From positions 56,170 to 120,169 of the forward strand of contig DBQI01000015.1 in assembly GCA_002305165.1 (NCBI GenBank): a stretch of DNA of 64,000 nucleotides, read 5' to 3'. This document shows positions 34,492 through 43,278 of the stretch, one piece after another (position 1 is the stretch's first letter; every line of letters starts with the position of its first letter). The stretch comes from Armatimonadetes bacterium UBA1398 (GTDB taxonomy: Bacteria; Armatimonadota; Zipacnadia; UBA1398). The position numbers and the translations under genes are program-made. A model generated the notes under the pieces. The model did no database searches. It saw only the letters and a program-made list of their open reading frames with translations, and was not told where the DNA came from.

Positions 34492-35838
34492 TTGGCCAAG
34501 ACCCGGTACGTGTGCGACGCCTGCGGCCATGACACGGCGAAGTGGTTCGGTCAATGCCCCGCATGCGGCGAGTGGAACTCCATGGGGCAGATCGCCATAG
34601 GTGACGAGAGGTCATCGTCTCCACTGCGTCGCGGGGCGGGAGCCGCTCGACCCACGCCCCTTGCTGAAGTGGACAGGCACGAGAAGCCTCGGCTCGTCTC
34701 GGGCATCGGGGAATTCGACCGGGTGCTCGGTGGCGGATTGGTGGCCGGCTCGGCGGTGCTCATCGCGGGCGACCCCGGTGTGGGCAAGTCCACGCTCATG
34801 CTCCAAGCGGCCCATGAGCTCACCGCGCCTAGCGGCGGCCGTGTGCTGTACGTCACGGGCGAGGAGTCCGCGAGGCAGATCCGTCTCCGCGCGGATCGCC
34901 TCGGGCTCGCTGGCGATGCCATCCTCGTGCTCGCCGAGACCGTGATCGATGGGCTCGATCAGATCATCGCTCAGCATAGCCCCCAGTGCGTCATGGTTGA
35001 TTCTGTGCAGGCAGTGCGTTTAAGTTCGGTGGAAGGGACGCCTGGCTCCATAGCTCAGGTGCGAGCGGTATCGGACTTCCTCATCGGACTCGCGAAGACA
35101 ATGGACCTGCCCTTCATCGTGGCGGGGCATGTCACGAAGGAGGGGGCGGCGGCCGGACCTCGGGCCCTCGAACACCTCGTAGACGTGGTCCTCTACTTCG
35201 AGGGGGAGAGAGCCCAGGCTCTGCGCGTCCTGCGCGCGCAGAAGAACCGATTCGGCTCCGTGGATGAGATCGGCCTCTTCGAGATGGGCGACGGAGGGCT
35301 TCGGGAGGTGGCTGACCCGACGGGAGCGCTCCTGGGCGACCGCTCGAGGCCGCAGAGCGGTTGTGCAGTAGCGGCCGCACTATCCGGTACGCGGCCTCTG
35401 CTGGTGCAGATCGAGGCCCTGGTGGCGCCCGCCAGTTACGGCACTGGCCGACGGGTGTCCGTTGGCATTGACAACGCCAGGGTGGCCCTGGTGCTCGCGG
35501 TACTGGAGCGCCGGGCGGGCGTGACTCTGGGGAACGCCGATGTGTTCGTGGGCGTGTCGGGCGGCCTGAAGCTCACGGAACCCGGTTCCGACCTTGCTCT
35601 GGCTCTCGCTGTGGCATCCTCGACCAATGACCAGCCGCTAATGCAGGATGCGGTGGCTATAGGTGAGATCGGCCTGTCGGGCGAAGTAAGAGCCGTATCG
35701 GGGATGAGACGGCGCGTCCAGGAGGCAGTACGGCTGGGTTTCGAGACAGTCATAGGTCCCCTCGGGGAGGCGGCGGGGCTCGCGCCGAGAGCGCGCGAGG
35801 CCTACACGCTTGAGGAGGCTATGGATGCGGCGCTCTAG
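34492..35838 (+). CDS. radA: DNA repair protein RadA
   Basis: This 448-residue protein starts at TTG 34492 (GAGGGAG upstream; the ATG at 34484 is out of frame). Domains run in the normal order: a CxxC...CxxC zinc finger (CDACGHDTAKWFGQCPACGEWN), a RecA-like ATPase with GDPGVGKST near residue 98, the RadA-specific KNRFGS near 247, and a Lon-like C-terminal domain. It branch-migrates recombination intermediates. Conserved disA does not follow it here; instead the PIN-TRAM gene comes next. Confidence 0.95.
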   Translation: MAKTRYVCDACGHDTAKWFGQCPACGEWNSMGQIAIGDERSSSPLRRGAGAARPTPLAEVDRHEKPRLVSGIGEFDRVLGGGLVAGSAVLIAGDPGVGKSTLMLQAAHELTAPSGGRVLYVTGEESARQIRLRADRLGLAGDAILVLAETVIDGLDQIIAQHSPQCVMVDSVQAVRLSSVEGTPGSIAQVRAVSDFLIGLAKTMDLPFIVAGHVTKEGAAAGPRALEHLVDVVLYFEGERAQALRVLRAQKNRFGSVDEIGLFEMGDGGLREVADPTGALLGDRSRPQSGCAVAAALSGTRPLLVQIEALVAPASYGTGRRVSVGIDNARVALVLAVLERRAGVTLGNADVFVGVSGGLKLTEPGSDLALALAVASSTNDQPLMQDAVAIGEIGLSGEVRAVSGMRRRVQEAVRLGFETVIGPLGEAAGLAPRAREAYTLEEAMDAAL

Positions 35839-35875
35839 GTACATCCACTTTGGCGAGGGGAGGCTGTAGCGGGCC

Positions 35876-37045
35876 ATGGAGGTTCCGACTCCATCGGGGG
35901 GTAGCCTACCGAGGCGAGGCGTTCTCGCATTCCTCGTGCCATACTTCCTGGCGGCAGCCGGCGGCGGCGGGCTGTTAGGGCACCAGGCGGGGCGACTCGC
36001 CGCCAGCACCGATGTGGTCGCCCGCGCTCTGGATCCGGCCCTAGAGCCCTGGTTCATCTACGGCATGGCCGCCATTGGCGTTATGACGGGCGTGCTGGTC
36101 GCCGAGATGCTGCTGCAGGCCTTCCTCCGCACCCTAGGCCGCATCGTCTCCGCTCAGCCTCTCGACCGGGCTATTGGGGCCGCGGGGCTGATGCTAGGAG
36201 TGCTTATCGGCTCGGCCATCTGCGTGCCCTTCGCCATCGCCAGCATCGGCTCTCAGGCGAGCGTGTTCCGCCCCTTGCTCATCGTCGGCATCCTGGGAAT
36301 GGCGGGCATCATCGGGATGCTCTTCGCCCTGGGACTGCGTGAGGAGCTGTCCCAGTTCCTGGCTACGGGCCGCGGGGTGGGAGCCGGCGTCATCGAGGTG
36401 GCCGCCCAGGCCGAGGGGACTCGGGCTCAGCCCCCGATTCCGCCTAAGATCCTCGACACCAGCGTCATCATCGATGGCCGTATCGCGTCAGTCCGTGAGA
36501 CGGGTTTCATCGAGGGAGAGCTGATCATCCCATCCTTCGTGCTGAGTGAGTTGCAGCACATCGCCGACTCCGCCGACCCGCAGCGCCGGAAGCGCGGCCG
36601 CCGCGGCCTCATCATGCTCAACAAGATGCAGAAGGACTTCGGCGACGATGTCAGGGTGATCAACGAGACGGAACTGGATCTCAGCGATACCGATGAGGTG
36701 GACATACGGTTGGTCCATACGGCGAAGCAGATGGGGGGCGCCGTCGTCACGAATGACTTCAACCTCAGCAAGGTCGCGGAGCTGCACGGGGTACAGGTGC
36801 TCAACGTCAACGAGCTCGCGAATGCCCTCAAGCCGGTGTTGCTGCATGGTGAGGATCTCAGGATCAGTGTCGTGAAGGTCGGGCGCGAGGCGGGTCAAGG
36901 CGTGGGCTACCTGGAGGACGGCACGATGGTCGTCATTGAGGGCGCCGCCGATAGAGTGGGGGACGAGGTCTGGGCGAGCGTCACGAGCATGATCCAGACG
37001 GTAGCGGGCAAAATGGTCTTCGCGTCCCTCGCGGAGGGTGAGTAG
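35876..37045 (+). CDS. PIN-TRAM domain membrane protein (YacL-like)
   Basis: This 389-residue protein has four hydrophobic helices in its first 165 residues, then a PIN nuclease-like domain beginning DTSVIIDGRI (about 196-205) with FVLSELQHIADS and VVTNDFNLSKVAE as its later acidic motifs, and a C-terminal TRAM-type region. This is the YacL arrangement found between disA or radA and ispD in many Gram-positive-like genomes. Putative catalytic Asp residues are present. The function of YacL is not settled; an RNA-related role is suspected. It ends 3 nt before ispD. Confidence 0.88.
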   Translation: MEVPTPSGGSLPRRGVLAFLVPYFLAAAGGGGLLGHQAGRLAASTDVVARALDPALEPWFIYGMAAIGVMTGVLVAEMLLQAFLRTLGRIVSAQPLDRAIGAAGLMLGVLIGSAICVPFAIASIGSQASVFRPLLIVGILGMAGIIGMLFALGLREELSQFLATGRGVGAGVIEVAAQAEGTRAQPPIPPKILDTSVIIDGRIASVRETGFIEGELIIPSFVLSELQHIADSADPQRRKRGRRGLIMLNKMQKDFGDDVRVINETELDLSDTDEVDIRLVHTAKQMGGAVVTNDFNLSKVAELHGVQVLNVNELANALKPVLLHGEDLRISVVKVGREAGQGVGYLEDGTMVVIEGAADRVGDEVWASVTSMIQTVAGKMVFASLAEGE

Positions 37046-37048
37046 GGT

Positions 37049-37810
37049 TTGCCGGAAGTCCCCGTGGCGACCGGCTTAGTAGCGGCCGCCGGACGTGGGC
37101 GCCGCATAGGAGCCGGAGTCAACAAGGTACTCTTGCCGCTGGCCGGGGCGCCGATCCTTGCATGGACCCTCTCGGCTTTGCGCGCCTCGCCGCACATCGG
37201 GGCCCTCGTGATCGTGGTCGGCGAGGGCGACGAGGAGGCGGTGAGCCGAGTCTGCCAGACGCTGGGTCTCGAGTGCACGATCGCGCGGGGAGGTGAGACC
37301 CGAGCCGATTCGGTGCGGGCGGGCCTCCGGGTGTGTCTGGACTTGGGGAGCGAGCTCGTTGCCATCCATGACGGCGCCCGCCCCTTCGTCTCGCCCGAGG
37401 TCATCGGCCGGGCGGTGCTGCTCGCGGCGGAACGGGGAGCGGCGGGAGCGGCTCTCCCCACGTCGGACACGATCAAGCGTGGCGACTCACGGGGAAGGGT
37501 ACTGGATACCCCGCGCCGCCTGGGCCTCCGATCGATGCAGACGCCCCAAGCCTTCCGACTGTCCATAGTCTGGCATGCCTATGAACTCGCCGGCGAGACG
37601 GCAGCGATGATGACCGACGACTGCGAGGTCGTGGAGCGCGCGGGCTACCCCGTTCATCTGTCCAGTGGAGACCCCACGAATCTGAAGATCACGTACGACA
37701 TTGATCGCGTCCTCGCGGAGGCAATCGCCGCCGATCGGGCGAAACCGGTGCCCGCGGATCCCACAATGGACTGGGGTCCTATACGAGAACCTAGCACTGG
37801 CATCGACTGA
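37049..37810 (+). CDS. ispD: 2-C-methyl-D-erythritol 4-phosphate cytidylyltransferase
   Basis: This 253-residue protein starts at TTG 37049, 3 nt after the YacL stop. The nucleotide-binding start (LVAAAGRGRRIGAGVNKVLLPLAG) and the later HDGARPFVSPE and TPQAFR motifs are those of IspD; TDDCEVVERAG and LKITYDID close the family pattern. It adds CMP to MEP in the non-mevalonate isoprenoid pathway. The C-terminal 20 residues are an unconserved tail. ispF follows 21 nt downstream, which is the normal pairing. Confidence 0.94.
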   Translation: MPEVPVATGLVAAAGRGRRIGAGVNKVLLPLAGAPILAWTLSALRASPHIGALVIVVGEGDEEAVSRVCQTLGLECTIARGGETRADSVRAGLRVCLDLGSELVAIHDGARPFVSPEVIGRAVLLAAERGAAGAALPTSDTIKRGDSRGRVLDTPRRLGLRSMQTPQAFRLSIVWHAYELAGETAAMMTDDCEVVERAGYPVHLSSGDPTNLKITYDIDRVLAEAIAADRAKPVPADPTMDWGPIREPSTGID

Positions 37811-37831
37811 AGGAGGCCGCGGACTTCCCCG

Positions 37832-38374
37832 ATGGATAATCCAAGGTCGGCTCACTTCAGCGAGGGTATGGGGGGCGGACGCCGCCCTGGGGCGGTGCGC
37901 GTCGGGATTGGCTACGACACGCACCGGCTCGAGCCAGGGCGCCCGCTCATCCTGGGTGGCGTCGAGATTCCCTGGGCCTCTGGCCTTCTGGGCCACTCCG
38001 ATGCCGACGTGCTCACCCATGTTATCATGGATGCCCTGCTCGGGGCGGCGGGCCTCGGCGATATCGGACGGCGGTTCCCTGACACGGATCCGAGGTACAA
38101 GGACGCGTCCAGCATAGCTCTGCTTGCGGAGGTCGGGCGCGCCATCGCAGCGGAAGGCTGGGCGCTGTCGAACGTCGACGCGGTGCTCATCGCCCAGGCG
38201 CCCAAGATCGGGCCGTACGTCGAGCAGATGAGAGGCAATGTCGCCGACGCCCTCGGCGTCGATGTAGCGCGGATCGGAGTGAAGGGCACGACGACCGAAG
38301 GTCTGGGTTTCGAGGGGGAGGGCCTGGGCATGAGCGCCCAGGCCGTAGCGATGATTGAGGCGGCGGGAGGCTGA
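37832..38374 (+). CDS. ispF: 2-C-methyl-D-erythritol 2,4-cyclodiphosphate synthase
   Basis: This 180-residue protein starts at ATG 37832 (GGAGG about 15 nt upstream). The IspF core begins VRVGIGYDTHRL; the metal and substrate residues are seen in GIGYDTHRLE, LGHSDADVLTH and ALLGAAGLGDIGRRFPDTDP, followed by KGTTTEGLGFEGEG. The first 20 residues are not part of the family, so an internal start at ATG 37868 or GTG 37898 is possible. It closes the MEP pathway ring together with the upstream ispD. Confidence 0.93.
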   Translation: MDNPRSAHFSEGMGGGRRPGAVRVGIGYDTHRLEPGRPLILGGVEIPWASGLLGHSDADVLTHVIMDALLGAAGLGDIGRRFPDTDPRYKDASSIALLAEVGRAIAAEGWALSNVDAVLIAQAPKIGPYVEQMRGNVADALGVDVARIGVKGTTTEGLGFEGEGLGMSAQAVAMIEAAGG

Positions 38375-38434
38375 TCGCGGGCCTCAAGAGCTTGCGGCGA
38401 TCGCGCTCTACTACAGCGTTGAGAGGTGGTACCC

Positions 38435-39016
38435 ATGCGAACCTTTGTCAAGGGCACCAACATCAAGGTCACGGAAGCCATGAAGAGCTACGCCGAAGAG
38501 CGTCTACAGAGACTGGCCAGATACGAGCATTTCCTCAAGGATGTCTCCCTCGTCTACTCCGTCCAGAGGGCCTGGCACATCGCCGAGGTGACAACTCACT
38601 TCAGCGACACGATTCTGCGCGCCGAAGAGCGTTCGAACGACATGTACGTCTCCGTTGACAAGGCGATAGAGAAGCTAGAGCAGCAGCTGGAACGCCTGAA
38701 GGGGCGCATGGATCGCCGGCGCCGAGCCGCCCGGGAGCGGGGAGAGATCGATACCGATGCCGAGGGGATCGTAGCCGCCCTCAGCGACGGGTCACCTGAG
38801 GACGAGGACGCCCTCTCGCAGCCCCTGGCCGACGGGCAGGTCGTCAAAGTCAAGACCTATGCCCTGAAGCCGATGAGCACCGAGGAGGCGATCCTCCAAA
38901 TGGAGCTCGTGGACCACGACTTCTTCGTGTTCGTGCGGGATGACACTCAAGAGGTCGATGTGCTGTATCGCCGCCACGACGGGGACTACGGTCTTCTGGT
39001 GCCCGATACCCAGTAG
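38435..39016 (+). CDS. hpf: Ribosome hibernation promoting factor, long form
   Basis: ATG 38435 has GAGAGGTGG upstream and gives 193 residues. The N-terminal HPF/YfiA domain reads VKGTNIKVTEAMKSYAEERLQRL, and the C-terminal dimerisation domain (VVKVKTYALKPMSTEEAILQMEL, then HDFFVFV and VDVLYRRHDGDYGLLVP) is the hallmark of the long form, which makes 100S ribosome dimers. The charged linker between domains is unusually rich in Arg and Glu. It follows ispF by 60 nt. Regulation is not visible. Confidence 0.95.
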   Translation: MRTFVKGTNIKVTEAMKSYAEERLQRLARYEHFLKDVSLVYSVQRAWHIAEVTTHFSDTILRAEERSNDMYVSVDKAIEKLEQQLERLKGRMDRRRRAARERGEIDTDAEGIVAALSDGSPEDEDALSQPLADGQVVKVKTYALKPMSTEEAILQMELVDHDFFVFVRDDTQEVDVLYRRHDGDYGLLVPDTQ

Positions 39017-39046
39017 CCGGTACGGCGCGAATGGGGGCGTGCCGCG

Positions 39047-39373
39047 ATGACATGGAGCGAGTTCAGGCGGCGGGTGATCCGCACCTTTGGCCCCGGGCTG
39101 GAGCGAACCAACTACGGCAGCGTGCACTCCTTCTGCGCCGAGGTGAGAGAGGAGCTAGCCCCCACTCCCAGGATAGATGGGGCATTCCTGATCGTGGATG
39201 AGCCGGCGGCCGGCTACGACGAGGTCATGCGGAGCTTCTTCGAGTCGGCCCTGGAGCAGGATCCGGAAGGGGCGGCGATCTGCCTCTGGCTCCACGCCTT
39301 CGAGACGTGGTACTCCGAGGTGGATCAGGGTGCGGACGAGGAGCGCTTCCGCGGCCTCATGAACGACGACTGA
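39047..39373 (+). CDS. Small unknown protein
   Basis: This 108-residue protein starts at ATG 39047 (GGGGGCG upstream), 30 nt after hpf, and looks soluble. It mixes helices with hydrophobic strands (DGAFLIVDE, EGAAICLWLHAFETW). I do not recognise it. It may belong to the same transcript as hpf; the secD promoter begins about 50 nt after its stop. It might be an HPF-associated or phylum-specific protein. Confidence 0.55.
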   Translation: MTWSEFRRRVIRTFGPGLERTNYGSVHSFCAEVREELAPTPRIDGAFLIVDEPAAGYDEVMRSFFESALEQDPEGAAICLWLHAFETWYSEVDQGADEERFRGLMNDD

Positions 39374-39423
39374 GTGCTGCGGGACGGTAAGAGACACGAC
39401 CGAACGGAGGGCGGACCCCTCGG

Positions 39424-39452
39424 TTGACAGTCGCTTGGTGCGTGGGTAATAT
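39424..39452 (+). promoter_or_regulatory. Sigma-70 type promoter upstream of secD
   Basis: TTGACA (39424-39429) and TAATAT (39447-39452) are separated by 17 nt, the optimal spacing. The -35 box is perfect consensus; the -10 matches at four of six positions. Transcription would start near 39459 and read the secDF genes. Confidence 0.7.
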
Positions 39453-39507
39453 CCCCTATCTGGCTGCCCCCTGGCGACCCCATTGAGGGCACACTGACGT
39501 GACCGTG

Positions 39508-39540
39508 CGCCGCAGGGCGTTCTGATTCGTCCCTGCGGCG
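39508..39540 (+). promoter_or_regulatory. Hairpin in the predicted secD leader
   Basis: A 10-bp perfect stem (39508-39517 with 39531-39540) encloses a 13-nt loop in the leader, about 35 nt before the secD GTG. It is not followed by a T-run. It may control secD expression or mRNA stability. Confidence 0.4.
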
Positions 39541-39575
39541 TATCTGTGCACAGCGGCACGTGGAGGGAATGCGGC

Positions 39576-41939
39576 GTGAGAGCCCAGTACCGTAATCTCC
39601 TATGGATCCTGGCTGTGGCCTTGCTGGCCTTCCAGCTCGGCTTCAAGCCCCTCGCCATAGCGCGGGAACACACCCTCGGGGAGCTGGGGGTGGCGACCTA
39701 CTCCTTCCCGACCGAGGACCTCCTCGTAGCAGTACAGGAGGCGCGCGCCAAACCGGCCGAGGAGGGGAGCGCAACCGAATCCGAGGCCGCCGTTGAGTCA
39801 GAGGCAGCGGAGTCCCAGCCCGCGGAGTCCGAGGCGGCCACGGAGTCGCAGGCTGGAGAGTCGGAGGCGGCTTCGGAGTCACAGGCTGGCGAGTCTGAGC
39901 CGGCCGCCGAGTCCGAGGAAGCGGCGCCCGAAGAGGAGGAGCTTCCTCCCATCAACTCGGTGACCGATCTCGAGAACGAGATGTGGACGACTCTCGACGA
40001 GGCCGGGGTCTGGGTTATCACCGGTGGCGTGGATGTCTCGGGTTCTGAGGCCGAGGTGACCTTCGCCTTCCCTGTCGATACCACCCCGGCGGCGGCTCGG
40101 GAGCAGCGGCGCCAAGCGCGCGACACCCTCGCGGCGAAGTACGGTGCTACGATCGGCCAGCCCGCTGAGCAGCCTCTGAGCAGGCAGGACGAGCAGGACG
40201 AGGCAGCGGTAGTGGCCCAGATCTGGAAGCTCCAGATCCGGAAGCCGACGCCCCAGGTGAAGCTTGGCCTCGACCTCCAGGGCGGAACCCGCCTTGTGAT
40301 GGAAGCTGTTCCCGTCACCCGGTACGTCTTCGTGGACCAGTCTCAGGCTGTCGCCCTGGACGACATGGATCTCGAGGAGGAGGCGGAGGAGGTGGCCGCC
40401 GAGTCCGATGCCGCGCCGGCGGAGAGTGAGCCGGCGGTCGAGCCGGAGGAGGCTGTCGATGACGAGCCCGGGGCGGCCGAGTCGCGCGACGAGTGGGAGG
40501 TCATTGCCGGGAGCCTTGAGACCCAGCTGGCATCTGACAAAGTGACGGTGCGCTCGCTGACGCATACCACCACGGGCGTAGTCCTTGAGGCCATGACCGT
40601 GGACCAGGTCGAGGCGGACGCCCTCCGCGATCAGGTGCGCACATTCCTCAGCAATGCCAGGCCTGGCGGGGAGATCCGTTGCACTGAACAGGAGTCCTTC
40701 TTCATCAAGGGTGACACGATCAACCGTGTGCGCGAGATCATGCAGCGCCGCGTGGACGGCTTCGGCCTCACTGAGCCCATCATCCAGACTCAGGGCGACC
40801 GCAGGGTCATCGTGGAGATCCCCGGCACCACTCCGGAGAGCGTTGAGGAGACTCTGGACAAGCCTGCTGACCTGAAGCTCATGTGGTTCGACCCGAACCG
40901 TTTCCGGATCGAGATGGAGGAGATCCCCCTACAGGCGCGAGATCCTCGCCGACCCGAGAAGACCGAGCGAGTGGTCGTGTATGACGCGGTCTCGGGCGAG
41001 GTCGTGGACCACGAGATCGCGGTCAATGACCCATCCTCCCAGGTGGTTGTCAAGGGCTCCCAGATGAAGGACACATCCTCGGCGACCCCCGGCGCCCGTG
41101 GCGACTGGGAGGTCAGCTTCGAGTTGAAGCCCGATGCCGCGGATGCGTTCCGCGAGTTCACCGCTCGCCACATCAAAGAGCCGATGCCGATCGTTCTCAA
41201 CAACGTGATCGAATCGGCGCCGGTCATCCAGTCAACCATCGGAGCCCACGGTCGTATCACCGGCTCTTACTCCCTGGAGGAGGCCAACAACCTCAAGACG
41301 CTCCTGAACGCCGGTGCGCTGCCCGTGCCGCTGGAGGTCGTGGAGAACCGTGCGGTCTCACCGACCCTCGGACAGCACAACATCGAGCGCAGCGTTATCG
41401 CGGCTCTCGCGGGGCTTCTGGCCGTATACATCTACATGCTCTTCTACTACCGACTGCCCGGGTTGGTGGCCGACATAGCCCTGACCCTATACGGTGGCAT
41501 CGTGCTGGCGATCCTGGTGATGTTCGGGGCGACGCTGACCCTGACGGGTATCGCCGGTCTCATCCTGGGTATCGGTATGGCTGTAGACGCCAACATCCTC
41601 ATCTTCGAACGCATGAAGGAGGAGTTGCGCACCAAGTCGCTCGGGATGGCCCTGCGAGTCGGCTTCGAACGAGCCTGGACCGCGATCTTGGACGGCAACG
41701 TAACCACGCTGCTGGCAGGGTTCGTCCTATGGCTGTTCGGTACGGGTGCACTCAAGGGGTTCGCTGTGACGCTCATCGTGAGCGTGCTTGCCTCCATGTT
41801 CACTGCCATCTTCGTGAGCCGCGTGATATTGGAGGCTGTGATCGTGACGCGCCTGGGCAACTACGCCAAGCTCTATCTGGGCGCCCGACCCGAGTCGGTG
41901 ATGAAGGAGGAGCCGCGCCGTGGACGCCCGGCCCACTGA
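39576..41939 (+). CDS. secD: Protein translocase subunit SecD with acidic repeat insertions
   Basis: GTG 39576 has GGAGGG about 9 nt upstream; the frame continues upstream but adds nothing SecD-like. The 787-residue product has an N-terminal membrane helix, then a long Glu/Ser/Ala-rich region (about residues 60-125), the LGLDLQGGTRLVMEA motif near 229, a second Glu/Ala/Asp-rich insertion at about 267-305, and P1 and P4 SecD elements with GFGLTEP, then five further helices ending with GIGMAVDANILIFERMKEE. It uses the proton gradient to assist protein export after SecA. Most SecD proteins lack the two inserts. Confidence 0.93.
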   Translation: MRAQYRNLLWILAVALLAFQLGFKPLAIAREHTLGELGVATYSFPTEDLLVAVQEARAKPAEEGSATESEAAVESEAAESQPAESEAATESQAGESEAASESQAGESEPAAESEEAAPEEEELPPINSVTDLENEMWTTLDEAGVWVITGGVDVSGSEAEVTFAFPVDTTPAAAREQRRQARDTLAAKYGATIGQPAEQPLSRQDEQDEAAVVAQIWKLQIRKPTPQVKLGLDLQGGTRLVMEAVPVTRYVFVDQSQAVALDDMDLEEEAEEVAAESDAAPAESEPAVEPEEAVDDEPGAAESRDEWEVIAGSLETQLASDKVTVRSLTHTTTGVVLEAMTVDQVEADALRDQVRTFLSNARPGGEIRCTEQESFFIKGDTINRVREIMQRRVDGFGLTEPIIQTQGDRRVIVEIPGTTPESVEETLDKPADLKLMWFDPNRFRIEMEEIPLQARDPRRPEKTERVVVYDAVSGEVVDHEIAVNDPSSQVVVKGSQMKDTSSATPGARGDWEVSFELKPDAADAFREFTARHIKEPMPIVLNNVIESAPVIQSTIGAHGRITGSYSLEEANNLKTLLNAGALPVPLEVVENRAVSPTLGQHNIERSVIAALAGLLAVYIYMLFYYRLPGLVADIALTLYGGIVLAILVMFGATLTLTGIAGLILGIGMAVDANILIFERMKEELRTKSLGMALRVGFERAWTAILDGNVTTLLAGFVLWLFGTGALKGFAVTLIVSVLASMFTAIFVSRVILEAVIVTRLGNYAKLYLGARPESVMKEEPRRGRPAH
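39772..39945 (+). repeat. Glu/Ser/Ala repeat within secD
   Basis: Imperfect units of the type ESEAA and ESQAGESEAA recur about eight times in the predicted periplasmic part of SecD. The repeats use varied synonymous codons, so the peptide rather than the DNA appears conserved. Confidence 0.7.
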
Positions 41940-43116
41940 AACGAGAACACCACCATTCGACCTAGTCAGACTCCGGTATGTCTGGTACGGGCTGTCCATC
42001 ATTGTCATTGGAGTCGGTCTCATTGCCCTGGCTATCAAGGGCCTGAACCTCGGGACTGATTTCACGGGCGGCGCCGAGATCCAGTACGAGACGGAGCTGC
42101 CCCTGCCGGAGACCGAAGCTGAGAGAGCTGAGCTGGTGGACGAGATCGCCTCCAGCCTCGACCTCGGCGCGGGCGCCGTCAAGGCCATCGTCGTGTCTGA
42201 CGCGCCCCTTCGGCGGGAGATCCTAGTGCGGTTCCCTGTCGACACCAAGGCGGAGCTGGACGAGCGGCAGGAGGAGATCCTCGGACTGCTGCAGGAGGGG
42301 TTTGGCGAGCGCCTGGGCGAGATCACCCCCGCGAGCGACGCCACCTTTGTAGGCCCGGTGGTCGGCGGCGACCTGCGAAGCCAGGCCATCATCTGCACCG
42401 TCATGGGTCTCGCCGTCATCCTCGGCTACATCTGGATGCGATACAACGTCAAGATGGCCACTACGGGCATCATCGCCTTGATTCACGACGTGCTTGTGAT
42501 GGTGGGCTTCACGGCGCTGCTCGAGATCGAGGTGGATGCTTCCTACGTTGCCGCGCTGTTGACCATCCTGGGCTTCTCGATCAATGATTCGGTCGTCATC
42601 TTCGACCGCATCCGTGAGAACCTACAAGGTCGTGCCGGTCAGAAGCTGCCCTTCGCGAAAGTCGTGAACCGTGCGCTGTGGGAGACGATGGCGCGATCGA
42701 TCAACAACAGCATGACAGTGATCCTCGTGTTGTGCTCGGTGCTCCTCTTCGGAGGCTCGACCCTGCAGGCGTTCGCCACTACCCTGCTCATCGGAATGAT
42801 CAGCGGGGTCTACTCGTCCGTCTTCGTAGCGAGCCAGATCGTTGTCGACTGGCACCACTGGGAGGAGCGCCGGCAGGCAGGGAAGGCCCGGGCCGCTGCC
42901 CAGGCTCGACCGACGGTCGGTGCGCGCCGGCGGCGCCAGGAGGAGCTGGAGCGTGCCCGGACGGCCGCAGAGGAGGTTGCCGCTGGACAGCCCGCGACCG
43001 CTGAGGGCCCGTCCGCGGAGACGCCCGGCCGGCCAAGCACCACCAAGGACCGTGCACAGACGTCGAAGACCACCAGGGCGCGAGACAAGGCGCGGAAGAG
43101 CAAGCGCCGGTACTGA
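41920..43116 (+). CDS. secF: Protein translocase subunit SecF
   Basis: GTG 41920 (GGAGGAG upstream) overlaps secD by 20 nt. The 398-residue product opens with a membrane helix and GLNLGTDFTGGAEIQYE, the SecF counterpart of the SecD motif; four to five further helices include GFSINDSVVIFDRIREN near 205 and the MTVILVLCSVLLFGGSTLQ helix. The last 90 residues form a highly basic Ala/Arg/Lys-rich cytoplasmic tail, which is longer than in most SecF proteins. With SecD it forms the export complex; YajC is not in the window. Confidence 0.94.
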   Translation: MDARPTETRTPPFDLVRLRYVWYGLSIIVIGVGLIALAIKGLNLGTDFTGGAEIQYETELPLPETEAERAELVDEIASSLDLGAGAVKAIVVSDAPLRREILVRFPVDTKAELDERQEEILGLLQEGFGERLGEITPASDATFVGPVVGGDLRSQAIICTVMGLAVILGYIWMRYNVKMATTGIIALIHDVLVMVGFTALLEIEVDASYVAALLTILGFSINDSVVIFDRIRENLQGRAGQKLPFAKVVNRALWETMARSINNSMTVILVLCSVLLFGGSTLQAFATTLLIGMISGVYSSVFVASQIVVDWHHWEERRQAGKARAAAQARPTVGARRRRQEELERARTAAEEVAAGQPATAEGPSAETPGRPSTTKDRAQTSKTTRARDKARKSKRRY

Positions 43117-43142
43117 GTCCCTCTGTGGAGTGAGACCTGGAG

Positions 43143-43169
43143 AGCGCGGCGTCCGATGGGCGCCGCGCT
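43143..43169 (+). terminator. Hairpin after secDF
   Basis: A 9-bp stem (43143-43151 with 43161-43169) with a 9-nt loop lies 26 nt after the secF stop and is followed by TCCGTTTCCC. It is a plausible terminator for the secDF transcript. Confidence 0.6.
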
Positions 43170-43278
43170 TCCGTTTCCCGGGCTGTGGGCCGCGACCGAA
43201 CCGCTGAGGCGCGGATGCGTCAGTACCTTCGGTGATGCAACCCTGGCGGTTCATCCGTCCCGAGAGGGGTAGACCACG

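Noticed and set aside
34484..34500. ATG start for radA at 34484
   Set aside because: It is out of frame with the zinc finger and ATPase; the TTG at 34492 is in frame.
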